A DNA stretch of 64,000 bases, taken from assembly GCF_025165795.1 (NCBI RefSeq), contig NZ_JAJAGO010000015.1, positions 1 through 64,000 on the forward strand, read 5' to 3'. Within the stretch, counting starts at the first letter, position 1. Each line of letters opens with the position of its first letter. The position numbers and the translations under genes were made by a program. This document shows, piece after piece, positions 10,530-19,344 of the stretch. The DNA is from Streptomyces gossypii. Lineage in GTDB: Bacteria > Actinomycetota > Actinomycetes > Streptomycetales > Streptomycetaceae. The notes under the pieces are model-generated. The model had not been told where the DNA came from. It saw only the letters and a list, made by a program, of their open reading frames with translations, and did no database searches.

Positions 10530-10698
10530 TTAGAGCCGCTAACAGAATGGGCGGTCGGCTTGCGACGCCTGGCACGCGCGCTCGCCGCGTTGTCGGAGTC
10601 GTCCATGTACGCCCAGTACGAGGACGATCCTCCGCCTTGCGAGCGCACGCACCAGACGCCGCAAGCTGATCGACCGCCCATTCTGTTAGGGGCTCTTA
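10530..10698 (-). repeat. Dispersed repeat element, copy 1, within 28-bp inverted arms
   Basis: Arms at 530-557 and 671-698 are inverted copies of each other with two mismatches (shared core CTAACAGAATGGGCGGTCG). The ~105-base core between them (10561-10664, read on minus) matches copy 2 at 19369-19474. It includes the exact blocks TCGCAAGGCGGAGG and TACTGGGCGTA, with looser similarity throughout. Core and arms are non-coding by codon bias. The unit lies between the DUF3499 gene and manB. It could be a MITE-like element or a structured RNA. Confidence 0.7.
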
Positions 10699-10720
10699 GA
10701 GCCCCTAACAGAATGGGCGG
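10674..10720. repeat. Perfect 23-bp palindrome next to the repeat element
   Basis: The arm 674-696 is repeated exactly, inverted, at 698-720 around a single T at 697; the inner part is AGGGGCTCTTAGAGCCCCT. The left arm is shared with the element's right inverted arm, so the motif CTAACAGAATGGGCGG occurs three times within 180 bp. It is placed 52 bp after the DUF3499 stop and may also terminate that transcript. Confidence 0.85.
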
Positions 10721-10771
10721 GCGTAACGCGCGTGGACCAGCCGGACGGTGCGAGGTCACCCGGCCAGGCTC

Positions 10772-11221
10772 TCAGGGCTCCGGGGAGCGGAGCACCCGCA
10801 GGTGCCCCCGCCGGGCGACCTCCATCGGATCGGCGTCGCGCCCGCCCGGGCCCGCCGGGGAGGGGTCGCCGCGCTCCGGCCTGCCCCGGTGCGTACGAGC
10901 GGCCTCGCGCACGGCGTCCGCCAGCGCCTCCAGATCGTCGCCGCTGGGCCGGGCCGGGCCGGAGTCCAGCGCCAGCCGGACGACCTCCCAGCCGCGCGGG
11001 GCCGTCAGCCGCTCCGAGTGGTCGGCGCAGAGGTCGTAGCAGTGCGGTTCGGCATAGGTGGCGAGGGGGCCGAGCACGGCGGTCGAATCCGCATAGACGT
11101 ACGTCAGCGTCGCCACGGCAGGGCGACCGCACGCGGAGCGCGAACAGCGACGTACAGGACTCACGACGTTGGACGGTACCGCACTCTTGAGCGGGCTGCG
11201 ACGACTCCCCCGGGACGTCAC
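10772..11221 (-). CDS. DUF3499 family protein
   Basis: A 149-residue actinobacterial protein of unknown function. The conserved part is RRCSRSACGRPAVATLTYVYADSTAVLGPL followed by EPHCYDLCADHSERLTAPRGWEVVRL. The two Cys pairs (CSRSAC, CYDLCADH) look like a zinc-binding knuckle. The C-terminal third is Arg/Gly-rich. The first 20 residues before VSPVRRCSR are poorly conserved, so a GTG at about 11164 is an alternative start. It lies divergent from the metallopeptidase gene. Confidence 0.82.
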   Translation of the reverse strand: MTSRGSRRSPLKSAVPSNVVSPVRRCSRSACGRPAVATLTYVYADSTAVLGPLATYAEPHCYDLCADHSERLTAPRGWEVVRLALDSGPARPSGDDLEALADAVREAARTHRGRPERGDPSPAGPGGRDADPMEVARRGHLRVLRSPEP

Positions 11222-11354
11222 TCCGCCGTGTCGTCACCCTTGCCCGCGGCCGGCCCCGCGGCCGGCGGGGCGGCGACCGTACGGCACCGTACGCGTACGC
11301 TCGGTATGACTCGATGGGCGCCGGGGGCGCCGGGAGACGGCTAGGCTCGGGGTG

Positions 11355-11795
11355 ATGAACGACCCGCCCCGCCCCGCTGATCCGCGGCCGCGCCGCCGAG
11401 ACCGCCATGGCCGTGGCATGCGCGGGCCGGTGGCGCCGCCCCAGGTGCCGCTGGTGACGAGCCGGGCGGAGACCTTCGACGATCTGGTGCGTGACTCGGC
11501 CGACCGCCTGGAGCGGCACTGGCCGCAGCTCGCCGGGGTCGACTTCGCGGTGCAGGAGGTGCCCCGCATGGACGACGCCGAGCCGGACGACTCCGGCATC
11601 GTGCCGCTCGGCCGGGTCGTCCCCGCGCACTCCGACCGCCCGGACTGCGTGATCGTCTACCGCCGCCCGGTGGAGATCCGCACCAAGAACCGCGACGAAC
11701 GCGCACTGCTCGTGCACGAGGTCGTCGTCGAGCAGGTCGCCGAACTGCTCGGCCTCTCCCCGGAGTCGGTCGATCCGCGCTACGGACAGGACTGA
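11355..11795 (+). CDS. Small zincin-like metallopeptidase family protein
   Basis: A 146-residue protein of the small actinobacterial metallopeptidase (DUF1025-like) family. The conserved C-terminal block ERALLVHEVVVEQVAELLGLSPESVDP holds the His-Glu pair of a degenerate zincin site. Upstream is SGIVPLGRVVPAHSDRPDCVIVYRRPVE. The N-terminal 30 residues are Pro/Arg-rich. The ATG at 11355 is preceded in frame by a GTG, and the usual start cannot be resolved. Peptidase activity is only inferred from the family name. Confidence 0.78.
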   Translation: MNDPPRPADPRPRRRDRHGRGMRGPVAPPQVPLVTSRAETFDDLVRDSADRLERHWPQLAGVDFAVQEVPRMDDAEPDDSGIVPLGRVVPAHSDRPDCVIVYRRPVEIRTKNRDERALLVHEVVVEQVAELLGLSPESVDPRYGQD

Positions 11796-11806
11796 CCGCG
11801 AGACGG

Positions 11807-13345
11807 TCAGTCCGTCAGCATCGACAGGTCCTCGCCCGCCTCCGGCACGGCCACCGTCCCCTTGTCGTCCGGCAGCGACTGCACCGTGAACATGGGGACG
11901 CCGTCCTGCTCCCGCGCGAGGGTGCGCGCGGCGTAGACCTCACCGCCGGACAGCGGCTTGATCGTCAGGGCGTAAGCCCCCTTGCCGCCCTTGGGGCTGG
12001 GCGGGGTGACGGCCAGGGTGGCGCCCGCCTTGACGGTGTAGGTCTCGCTGCCGGCCGTGCCGCCGCCGGTGCCGGGCGACGCGGTGACCCGCACCTTGGC
12101 GGACTTGCCGGGTGCCGCCAGCGACAGCGTCGACTCCTTCGCCCGGTTTCCGACCGCCGTGGCCCGCTTCTCGACCTGTGCCGTGGAGGGGATGAACGCC
12201 GTCTCCTGCTTGGCGCCCTTCCCTCTGGTCACCCGCACCGCCGCGACGATCGGCGCCTCACCGCCGTTCCCCGACGGTGAAAGGATCAGCGAGCCGGCCT
12301 CACCCCTGGTGAGGTCCTTCAGGTCGACCGCCGCGGTCTTGCCCGCCTTCACATGGAGCGTCTCCTGCCCCGCCGGGGTGAACTGCCCCGAGGGCGCCGC
12401 CAGGCGCACCTTCAGGTCCGCGTCCTTCCCGCCCGGAGCCGTGACCACCAGGCGCACGGACGTCGAGTCGCCCGGGATGCCCGGCAGCACGGCGGTCGGG
12501 CCGGGGACAGCGGCCGGGGGCAGCCAGTCGCCGCCCAGCTTCTGGTCCATCACCTGCACCTGGGCGGCGACCCGGCCGGTGCGGGCGACGGCGTGGACCG
12601 CCACGTTCGCCACCGGTTCGGCGGTGAGCGTGGACAGCAGCACCGGCACCGTCGAACGGGGCGGGACGGAGATCTCCTCGCCCGCGTCGCTCTTGATCCG
12701 GCCGTCCTTCCCGTGCAACTCCAGGTCGACGACTGCCGCGGTCTGGTCGGGGTTGGTGAGGTGGACGTAGTCCTGCCGCTCCTCGGCGGCGCTCGCGCCG
12801 GGGAACCAGAAGTCCGTGCCGGCCTCGGCGCAGGCCACGCCGTGCAGGCCACGCCCGGCACCGGCGCTCACGGTGGTGGTCTGCTGTACGGACCAGCCGG
12901 GGGCGAACCGGCCGTCGGCGGAGCCGATCAGGGCGGGGGCGTCGGAGCGTTCGGTGCTGACGGTGACCGGCTTGCCGGGCTCCTTGAGGGGGAGCACGGC
13001 CTTGGCCTTCGCGTCGTCCGTGTCGACGCCCTTTTCCTTCTTGTCCTTCTTGCCTTCGCCGTCGGCTGGAGCGGCCGGGTCGGTGTAGTCGGCGGGGAAC
13101 ATCTCCGCGCTGCCCTTGCCCGACCCGCCCTTCGGCGTGAACGCCGTGTACTCGGTCTCCGCCAGCTGGGAGTCGGGTGGCTTCGGGCAGATCAGCGTCG
13201 ACCGCTCCACCGGCAGTCGCTTGGCCGCCGGGGCGCTGTCCGCGGCCGAACCGGAGGAGTCCTCGGGCACGGTGAGCGCGGCGACACCGGTGACGGCGGC
13301 GAGCGCCGTGACGGCGCCGATCAGGGTGAGGGTGGGGCGGTTCAC
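11807..13345 (-). CDS. DUF5719 family secreted/anchored protein
   Basis: A 512-residue protein with an N-terminal hydrophobic signal/anchor (TLTLIGAVTALAAVTGVAALTV). A large extracytoplasmic beta-rich region follows, typical of DUF5719 proteins (DYVHLTNPDQTAAVVDLELHG, ISVPPRSTVPVLL). A short Lys-rich linker occurs near residue 100 (EGKKDKKEKGVDTDDAKAK). The GTG start at 13345 overlaps the glycosyltransferase stop by four bases (GTGA), so the two are translationally coupled. The pairing suggests a cell-surface partner of the glycosyltransferase; function unknown. Confidence 0.82.
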   Translation of the reverse strand: MNRPTLTLIGAVTALAAVTGVAALTVPEDSSGSAADSAPAAKRLPVERSTLICPKPPDSQLAETEYTAFTPKGGSGKGSAEMFPADYTDPAAPADGEGKKDKKEKGVDTDDAKAKAVLPLKEPGKPVTVSTERSDAPALIGSADGRFAPGWSVQQTTTVSAGAGRGLHGVACAEAGTDFWFPGASAAEERQDYVHLTNPDQTAAVVDLELHGKDGRIKSDAGEEISVPPRSTVPVLLSTLTAEPVANVAVHAVARTGRVAAQVQVMDQKLGGDWLPPAAVPGPTAVLPGIPGDSTSVRLVVTAPGGKDADLKVRLAAPSGQFTPAGQETLHVKAGKTAAVDLKDLTRGEAGSLILSPSGNGGEAPIVAAVRVTRGKGAKQETAFIPSTAQVEKRATAVGNRAKESTLSLAAPGKSAKVRVTASPGTGGGTAGSETYTVKAGATLAVTPPSPKGGKGAYALTIKPLSGGEVYAARTLAREQDGVPMFTVQSLPDDKGTVAVPEAGEDLSMLTD

Positions 13346-16300
13346 TGCTGCTCACTCCTGTTGCCGTACGGGGTGCCGTCGTAGCCGCCTGCTTCGTATC
13401 CGCCTGCTTCGTAACCACCCGCGTCATAGCCGTACGCGTCGTATCCGTACGGCTCGGCGGGCGGCTGGGCGGGCGGCTGGCCGTGCTGCTGGCCGTGCTG
13501 CTGCGCCTGCCAGTCGTCGTAGGGCTGCTGCGGGTAGCCGGGCGCATGCTGCGGCGGCAGGGGCGGCTGGGGCGCCTGCGGCTCGTACGGCTGCTGGTAG
13601 GTGTCTCCGTAGCCGGACGCGTAGTCGGCGTACTGCGGTTCGGGCTGGAAGCCGGGCGCGAGGTCGGGCTGCGGCGCCTCGTAAGACGCCTCGTGGGAAG
13701 CCTCGTACGGCACCTGCCCGGGGACCGGAGGCGGCCCGGCGTCCGCCGTCTCTGCCGCCCCCTGTGTCTCGGCCGTCTCCGCCGCGGCCCGCAGCCGCCG
13801 CGCCCGGCGCCCCTCGCCCGCCACCGGCTGCTCCGGTACCGGTACCGCCGCCACCTCCGGCAGGTCGTCGTCGATCTCGCGTCGCCGCCCCGGCAGGGCC
13901 AGGACCAGCACCAGCACGGCGAGCACCCCGCGTGCCCACACCCATCCGGTGTGCGAGAGCGGCGTCTCGTACGTCAGGTCCAGCCGGCCGCCCTCCGCGG
14001 TCAGCTCGAACCCCTGTGCCCAGCCGTCGACGGTGATCGCCTTCAGCGGCTTGCCGTCCAGCGTGGCCTTCCAGCCCGCGTCGGCCGCGTCCGCGATCCG
14101 CAGCACCCGGCCGTCCGGCCCTGAGTCGATCTTGGTGTGTGCCTCGACCGGCCCCGCGTCCACCGGCACCGGGGCGGTGACCGCACCCGCGGATCCGTCC
14201 TCGCGGGCCCCGTCCCCGGGCACGACGGAGACGCGGGAGACGTCTCCCGCCACGCTCCACAGCGAGCTGCCGTCCTCCTGGCTGAGCCGGGTCAGTCCGG
14301 GTGTCGCGTCGAGCACGCGGCTCATCGCGCGCGGTGCGCCGTCGCGCACCAGTACGTAGCGGATCGCGTAGCCGCCGAGCTGGCTCGTCTGGTCGGCGCC
14401 GGAGCCCGCGACGAGGTTGGCGACGATGCCGCTGAGCCTGTCGTCCTCGCCCGTCGCCGCCGCCACACCGGCGTCGCCCAAGCGCGCGCCGGAGCCGCGC
14501 ACCAGGGTGTACGAGACGCCGGATGCGGCGCCGTCCGCGTCGTCACCGGCGAGTACCAGCGTGCGCGGCTGGTCCTCCGTCCCGCTCTCCTCCGCGACGA
14601 ACGCGGGCACCTGCACCGGGTCACGCCGGGAGAGCGGACCGTCCGCGCCGTCCGACATCCAGCCGACGGCCGCGATCAGCGGGGCCGCCACCGCGGCGAC
14701 GGCGATCAGCCCGGCGACCGGCTGCTGCCAGCCGAAGCTGCGCGAGGCGACCCGCTCCCGCGCCCCGTCGGCGCCCACAGCCGCTGCCGACAGCAGCGCC
14801 AGACCGTAGACGAGGGTGGCGGGTCCGGCCCAGCCGGAGCCGTTGCTCAGTGCGGCGAAGAGGAGCCCGGTCAGTGCCACGACCCAGGCGGTGAGGGTCA
14901 CCCGCCGCCGGTCGGCGCGCAGCAGTGCCGCGAGGGCCGCCAGCACCACCCCGGCGAGCAGCAGCCCGGCCGTGGTGCCCGGGCCGCCCGGGGTGAGAGT
15001 CAGCAGGTCCACGGCGTCGGCGGCGCCTTCGCCGTACGGCAGGCCCGCCTCGTCCAGGAAGCGTGACGGGCTGCCGAGCAGCGTCGTCGACCAGGGCGCC
15101 AGCAGCACCAGCGGGGTGGCCAGCACGATCAGGGCGCGGAGCGCGGTCGGGACGGTACCGGCGGCCGGCGCGCCCGTGCCCGGCAGCAAGGGCAGGGCGA
15201 GTGTGACGAGCGCGAGCACCAGGGCGATCGGCCACACCACCGGGGTGAAGGCGGTGGTGAGGCTCAGCAGCAGCGCGAGGCCCCAGGCCGCGCGCCACGA
15301 GGCGGTGCCGCGCAGTCCGCTGGCTGCGACGGCGGTGCGGGCCAGCAGCGGCAGGGTGATCGCCAGTACGGCGGTGCCGATGCGCCCGCCCGCCAGGGCG
15401 CCGGTGGCGGCGGGCAGGAAGGCGTACGCCACGCTCGCCCAGGCGCGTACCAGCCGTGACTCGGCAAGCGGGCGGGAGGCGAAGTAGGCGGTGAGCCCGG
15501 CAAGGGGCACGGAGCAGACGAGCAGGAGGGTGAGGGCGAGCCCGGTGCTGCCGAACAGCAGCGTGGCGAGCGCGGCGACGACCCCGAGGTACGGCGGCGC
15601 GATCTCGGTGCTGCCGGTGCCGACCGGGTGCCAGCCGTCGTAGACATACGCCCACAGGTCGCCCACGTCGCCCGGTGCGGGCAGCAGTGCGCCGCCCGCC
15701 AGGGCGCCGCCGCCCAGCAGGGAGCGGCAGGCGATGAGTGAGACGAGCAGCAGGACGCCGAAGAGCAGCGGGCCGGGCTTCTGGGCGAGCCGCTTCAGCC
15801 GCGCGAACTGTTCGACCTCCAGAAAGTCGGCGTCGTCGTCACCCGGGCCGGACTCGACGGCGCCGTGCCGCCCGCCGGTGGAGGGTTCGGGCTCGGACCG
15901 GCCGCCGAGGCTGCCCGCGATCTGCTCCGCGGTGGCTCGTACCGTCGCTCCGGGCGGCGGGAAGAGCCCGCGCAGGTCGCTCTGGGCGACGACCGGCTTG
16001 CCCCGTGCGCGGCGGGCGCCGGTGAGGCGCAGCGGCCGCAGCAGGGTGCCGAACAAGCCGCCCACCTCGTCGAGCGCCTGTCCGGGCACTTTTCCGACGA
16101 GATAGGCGAGGGTGCGCAGCAGGGTGCCGAGCGTCAGCCGCAGCAGCACCCAGGGGAGTACGGCGGTGCGGCTGTTGGCGAGCAGGGTGTAGACGGCTCC
16201 GGCCTTGTCGACACGGTGCGGGCTTGCGCCGCGGCCGCGTCCGACGCAGTCGACGGGCCTGCGCTCGCGGGAGGCCGCCTCGGCGTGCCGCAGCACCGCG

Positions 16301-17121
16301 TCGGGGACGACGAGCACCCGGTGTCCGGCCGAGTGGGCACGCCAGCACAGGTCGACGTCGTCGCGCATGAGCGGCAGCCGCCGGTCGAATCCGCCGAGTT
16401 GCTCGAAGACGTCACGGCGGATGAGCATCCCGGCCGTGGACACGGCGAGCACGGGGCGCACCTGGTCGTGCTGGCCCTGATCCTGTTCGCGCCGTTCGAT
16501 GCCGGTCCAGCGGCGCCCGCTGTGGGCGATGGTGACGCCCGCTTCGAGCAGCTGCCGCTGGTCGTACCAGCTGCGCAGCTTGGGCCCGGCGATCATGACG
16601 GAGGGGTCGGCGTCGACGACGTGGAGCATTCGCTCCAGCGCGTCCGGCTCCGGCGCGCAGTCGTCGTGCAGCAGCCAGAGCCACTGGACGGGCTCGCCGT
16701 AGGGGAGTTCCGGCATGTCGTAGGCGTCGTCGCGCCAGGTGCGGGTGGCCGGATCCCAGCCGCTGGGCCGCTTCAGATAGGGCAGGTCGTCCGGGGTGAG
16801 CACCCGCGTCGCACGGACGGCCTCCTCGACGGCGGTGCCGAAGCCGGTGCGCCGGGCCATGTGCAGCACCCGGGCGGGGCCGAGGGAGTCGGTGAGGAGT
16901 CCGGCGGATTCGTCGGCGCTGCCGGTGTCGGCGGCGACGATGTCCTGGACGGGACGCTCCTGGCCGCTCAGCCCCGCCAGCGCCTCGGGCAGCCAGCGTG
17001 CCCCGTCGTGGGAGACGAGCACGGCCGTGACGACGTGCCGGGGGAAGGCGGGAGGGGTGGGAGTGGCCAACCCTGCTGTGGCCGCCCCGTGTTGGGCTGC
17101 CGAGTGACTGTGCACGGACAT
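13342..17121 (-). CDS. Very large family 2 glycosyltransferase with membrane domain
   Basis: About 1,259 residues. The N-terminal GT-A domain (about 30-320) starts VVTAVLVSHDGARWLPEALAGL. It contains LLHDDCAPEPDALERML and MRDDVDLCWRAHSAGHRVLVV, the nucleotide-sugar and acceptor motifs of GT2. A long polytopic region follows (about ten helices, residues 430-800), then an extracytoplasmic domain, a final helix (VWARGVLAVLVLVLAL), and a disordered Tyr/Gly/Gln tail of short repeats (YGYDAYGYDAGGYEAGGYE). The ATG at 17121 and an in-frame start at 17166 are both possible. It probably moves sugars onto a lipid-linked or wall glycopolymer; the substrate is unknown. Confidence 0.88.
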   Translation of the reverse strand: MSVHSHSAAQHGAATAGLATPTPPAFPRHVVTAVLVSHDGARWLPEALAGLSGQERPVQDIVAADTGSADESAGLLTDSLGPARVLHMARRTGFGTAVEEAVRATRVLTPDDLPYLKRPSGWDPATRTWRDDAYDMPELPYGEPVQWLWLLHDDCAPEPDALERMLHVVDADPSVMIAGPKLRSWYDQRQLLEAGVTIAHSGRRWTGIERREQDQGQHDQVRPVLAVSTAGMLIRRDVFEQLGGFDRRLPLMRDDVDLCWRAHSAGHRVLVVPDAVLRHAEAASRERRPVDCVGRGRGASPHRVDKAGAVYTLLANSRTAVLPWVLLRLTLGTLLRTLAYLVGKVPGQALDEVGGLFGTLLRPLRLTGARRARGKPVVAQSDLRGLFPPPGATVRATAEQIAGSLGGRSEPEPSTGGRHGAVESGPGDDDADFLEVEQFARLKRLAQKPGPLLFGVLLLVSLIACRSLLGGGALAGGALLPAPGDVGDLWAYVYDGWHPVGTGSTEIAPPYLGVVAALATLLFGSTGLALTLLLVCSVPLAGLTAYFASRPLAESRLVRAWASVAYAFLPAATGALAGGRIGTAVLAITLPLLARTAVAASGLRGTASWRAAWGLALLLSLTTAFTPVVWPIALVLALVTLALPLLPGTGAPAAGTVPTALRALIVLATPLVLLAPWSTTLLGSPSRFLDEAGLPYGEGAADAVDLLTLTPGGPGTTAGLLLAGVVLAALAALLRADRRRVTLTAWVVALTGLLFAALSNGSGWAGPATLVYGLALLSAAAVGADGARERVASRSFGWQQPVAGLIAVAAVAAPLIAAVGWMSDGADGPLSRRDPVQVPAFVAEESGTEDQPRTLVLAGDDADGAASGVSYTLVRGSGARLGDAGVAAATGEDDRLSGIVANLVAGSGADQTSQLGGYAIRYVLVRDGAPRAMSRVLDATPGLTRLSQEDGSSLWSVAGDVSRVSVVPGDGAREDGSAGAVTAPVPVDAGPVEAHTKIDSGPDGRVLRIADAADAGWKATLDGKPLKAITVDGWAQGFELTAEGGRLDLTYETPLSHTGWVWARGVLAVLVLVLALPGRRREIDDDLPEVAAVPVPEQPVAGEGRRARRLRAAAETAETQGAAETADAGPPPVPGQVPYEASHEASYEAPQPDLAPGFQPEPQYADYASGYGDTYQQPYEPQAPQPPLPPQHAPGYPQQPYDDWQAQQHGQQHGQPPAQPPAEPYGYDAYGYDAGGYEAGGYEAGGYDGTPYGNRSEQQ

Positions 17122-17250
17122 CGAGGTAGGGGCCCCGTTTGGGTGGACTGCGGTGGACGCGAGCACCCTCGCAGGAGGCCGGCGCGTCTTGGACGGTGCC
17201 CCACACTAACGGCTCCGCTCCTTCCCGCGGACGGAACCGTAGCGGCTTGC

Positions 17251-17275
17251 GACCACCCCCTGTCGCGGGGGAGGT
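17251..17275 (-). terminator. Possible terminator after the chromoprotein gene
   Basis: GACCACCCCC and GGGGGAGGTC form a 10-bp stem with one A-A mismatch around a six-base loop, about 90 bp past the chromoprotein stop. It has no T tract. Confidence 0.45.
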
Positions 17276-17366
17276 CGTGACTGCCGGGCCCGGCAGCGCG
17301 TCGGGCCGCCCCCGGCTCCGGTGCGGAGGCGGAGACGGCCCGACGGGTCAGCCCGAGGCGGAAGGG

Positions 17367-17783
17367 TCAGCCGAAGGAGATGGGGTGAGCCACGGGGCCG
17401 CCCACCTCTTCCCAGGCCACGATCGCGCAGTCGTCCACGGCGCAGTCGACCGTGACGGTCTCGCCGGTGTTCCAGTCGGTGGCCGTGAATGTCGTCTGCA
17501 CGTCGTAGGAGACGTTGAAGCCGCCGTTGGCGTCGGCCGTGGTGTGCACGGTGGCATCGGCGCACGTGGTGTCGTTGACGCACTGGCTGACGCCCACCTC
17601 GGTGCCCGCGACGTACCCGCTGCCCGCGACGGCCACCGTCTGCCCGTCGGTGAGGCCGGTGCTGGGCGTGACGGTCAGCGCCGGGGCAGCCGCCGCCGAG
17701 GCGGAACCGGCGAACAGCAGGGTCGCTGCCGCCGCGGCTCCCAGAACGCTGATCTTGGAGAAACGGGAACGGTTGATGAGCAT
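17367..17783 (-). CDS. Neocarzinostatin-family (enediyne chromoprotein-like) secreted protein
   Basis: A 138-residue precursor. The signal peptide is about residues 1-29 (ISVLGAAAAATLLFAGSASA). The mature part begins APALTVTPSTGLTDGQTVAVAGSGY, the opening strands of the neocarzinostatin apoprotein fold. Both disulfide Cys pairs of that family are recognisable (SQCVNDTTC and VDCAVDDC), and it ends PVAHPISFG like family members ending in VAISF. The ATG at 17783 has a GAGGTGGAG ribosome site six bases away. Known relatives bind and shield enediyne chromophores, but no enediyne genes are nearby. The SARP gene lies 129 bp upstream in the same direction. The ligand is unknown. Confidence 0.85.
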   Translation of the reverse strand: MLINRSRFSKISVLGAAAAATLLFAGSASAAAAPALTVTPSTGLTDGQTVAVAGSGYVAGTEVGVSQCVNDTTCADATVHTTADANGGFNVSYDVQTTFTATDWNTGETVTVDCAVDDCAIVAWEEVGGPVAHPISFG

Positions 17784-17911
17784 GTTCATCTCCACCTCAT
17801 TGCAGGTTGGGGTGCCTACGCGTGGATCACGCTCCGCCAGACTGGGAGACGCCGAGGGAGCCTTGCTAGAGCCTCACTTGAGCCTCCGGTTCCGGGTCAC
17901 GTGCTCGGGGT

Positions 17912-18736
17912 TCACGCCGCATAGAGGTCGAAGGTCGAGGTACGCCGCGGTCCCGCGACGACCTCCAGTTGGGGATCGACCGCGAGGATCGCCTGGTGGA
18001 GCCGCTGGAGCCGGGGCGAGGGCTCCACTCCCAGATCCTCGACGAGCCGTCCGCGCAGCCGCCGGTAGGCGTCGAGGGCGGATGCCTGGCGTCCGGAGCG
18101 GTAGAGCGCCACCATCGCCTGCGCGTGCAGGCCCTCGTGCTGCGGGTGGCGGCCGGTCAGGTCCGCGAGCTCCGCGATGAGTTCGGTGTGCCTGCCCAGC
18201 CGCAGTTCGGCGTCTATCCGCCGCTCCATGGTGACCAGGCGGCTCTCCCGCAGCCGGGTCACCTCGTTGCCGAGCACGGGGCCGGCGCGTACGTCCACGA
18301 GCGCGGGGCCCGCCCACAGCTTGAGAGCCGCACGGAGGGAGCGGGCCGCCCGGCCGTCGTCACCCTCCTCGAACGCCAGCCGTCCCTCCTCCGCCAGACT
18401 CTCGTACGCGTGCACGTCCACCCCTTCGCGGGGGACCTGGAGGACGTAGCCGCCGTACTGGGTGGCGAGTACCTCTTTCGCGGCCGAACCCGGAGCGTCG
18501 GGGCCCATCGCAGCGGCCAGCCGTCTGCGTAACTGGAGGATGTAGGTCTGCAGGGTGGTGAGGGCGCTCGCCGGGAGGGCCGTGCTCCAGAGCTCCTCCA
18601 TGAGCGTCGAAACCGGCATGACGCGCCCCGGGCAGAGGGTGAGTAACGCCAGTAACTGGCGGGGCTTTCCCGCGGTGGGAACGATCGAAACCCCGTTGAC
18701 CTCGGCACTCAGCGGTCCCAGCACTTTCGCCTTCAC
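17912..18736 (-). CDS. AfsR/SARP family transcriptional activator
   Basis: A 274-residue regulator of standard SARP length. The N-terminal OmpR-type winged helix (about 1-95) begins KAKVLGPLSAEVNGVSIVP, with the recognition region STLMEELWSTALPASALTTLQTYILQLRRRL. The bacterial transcriptional activation domain follows (about 105-250), with MVALYRSGRQASALDAYRRLR and LVEDLGVEPSPRLQRLHQAIL. The GTG start at 18736 follows GGAGGAAACC; longer in-frame versions lack a ribosome site. SARPs bind direct heptamer repeats at secondary-metabolite promoters. Here the only downstream gene in the same direction is the chromoprotein homologue, a likely target. Confidence 0.93.
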   Translation of the reverse strand: MKAKVLGPLSAEVNGVSIVPTAGKPRQLLALLTLCPGRVMPVSTLMEELWSTALPASALTTLQTYILQLRRRLAAAMGPDAPGSAAKEVLATQYGGYVLQVPREGVDVHAYESLAEEGRLAFEEGDDGRAARSLRAALKLWAGPALVDVRAGPVLGNEVTRLRESRLVTMERRIDAELRLGRHTELIAELADLTGRHPQHEGLHAQAMVALYRSGRQASALDAYRRLRGRLVEDLGVEPSPRLQRLHQAILAVDPQLEVVAGPRRTSTFDLYAA

Positions 18737-19344
18737 GGTTTCCTCCGCACCTCGACGGACTCCTCCGTTTCCGAGCCGATACCTGTCCTTTCTGTACGCA
18801 CGACAAACAGAAGGAATCCTAAACGTGTTCGACCTCTCACTTTCGTCAACCTCCATTGTTTTCAGGCATTACTCCGGGGGCCGGGCAGAAAAGAGACGGC
18901 AGAAGTGCCATCGGACTGCGGGATGACGCTGAGCCGACGTGGAGCGGGCGAGGTCCGGCCCACGTGGGGCGGAGCCCGCGCAGCCGATAACCGACGGTTG
19001 CACGCACAGCTCACTCCGGAATCCGGAAGCGGATCATCAGATGGAGCCCTCGCCGAATTGCTGCGCCGTGCCGTGGTCGCGGTGGCCGAATTCAGGAAAG
19101 CGGAGCCGTGCCGCCGCCCGGGCAGCAAGCCGTGCGGTTCTGCTCCTCACATACACGAACCATATGATTAAAGAAACAGCGCAGACGGTTTGTCAACCCT
19201 TGGGCCGGGTTGCTCTTTACCCCTGCATGGGAATGCCGCAGCCGGTGCCGGGAAATTCGGCGTACGCCGGGCCGGGCCCGGAGCTGTCCGGCTGCGGGGC
19301 CGCGCAGCCCCGCCGGGCAGGCCCTGGCGGACTCCCTAAAGGCC
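18737..19344. other. Long intergenic region upstream of the SARP gene
   Basis: About 600 bp with lower GC than the surroundings. It holds a housekeeping-like promoter on the minus strand (19167-19196) and the AT-rich palindrome CATATG at 19161-19166. Short open frames exist on both strands but none has a convincing ribosome site or known domain. A plus-strand frame ending GALAELLRRAVVAVAEFRKAE (18926-19171) is the most protein-like. Confidence 0.5.
19167..19196 (-). promoter_or_regulatory. Housekeeping-type promoter upstream of the SARP gene
   Basis: On the minus strand a perfect TTGACA (191-196) and TTTAAT (167-172) are 18 bases apart. The SARP start is about 430 bp further, so this would give a long leader, a small RNA or an unrecognised small gene. 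Confidence 0.55.

Noticed and set aside
17367..18736. An enediyne biosynthetic cluster around the chromoprotein homologue
   Set aside because: No polyketide synthase, thioesterase or tailoring genes of enediyne type occur in the window; neighbours are core genes.
18982..18989. GCCGATAA, a WhiG-sigma -10-like string
   Set aside because: There is no TAAA about 15 bases upstream.
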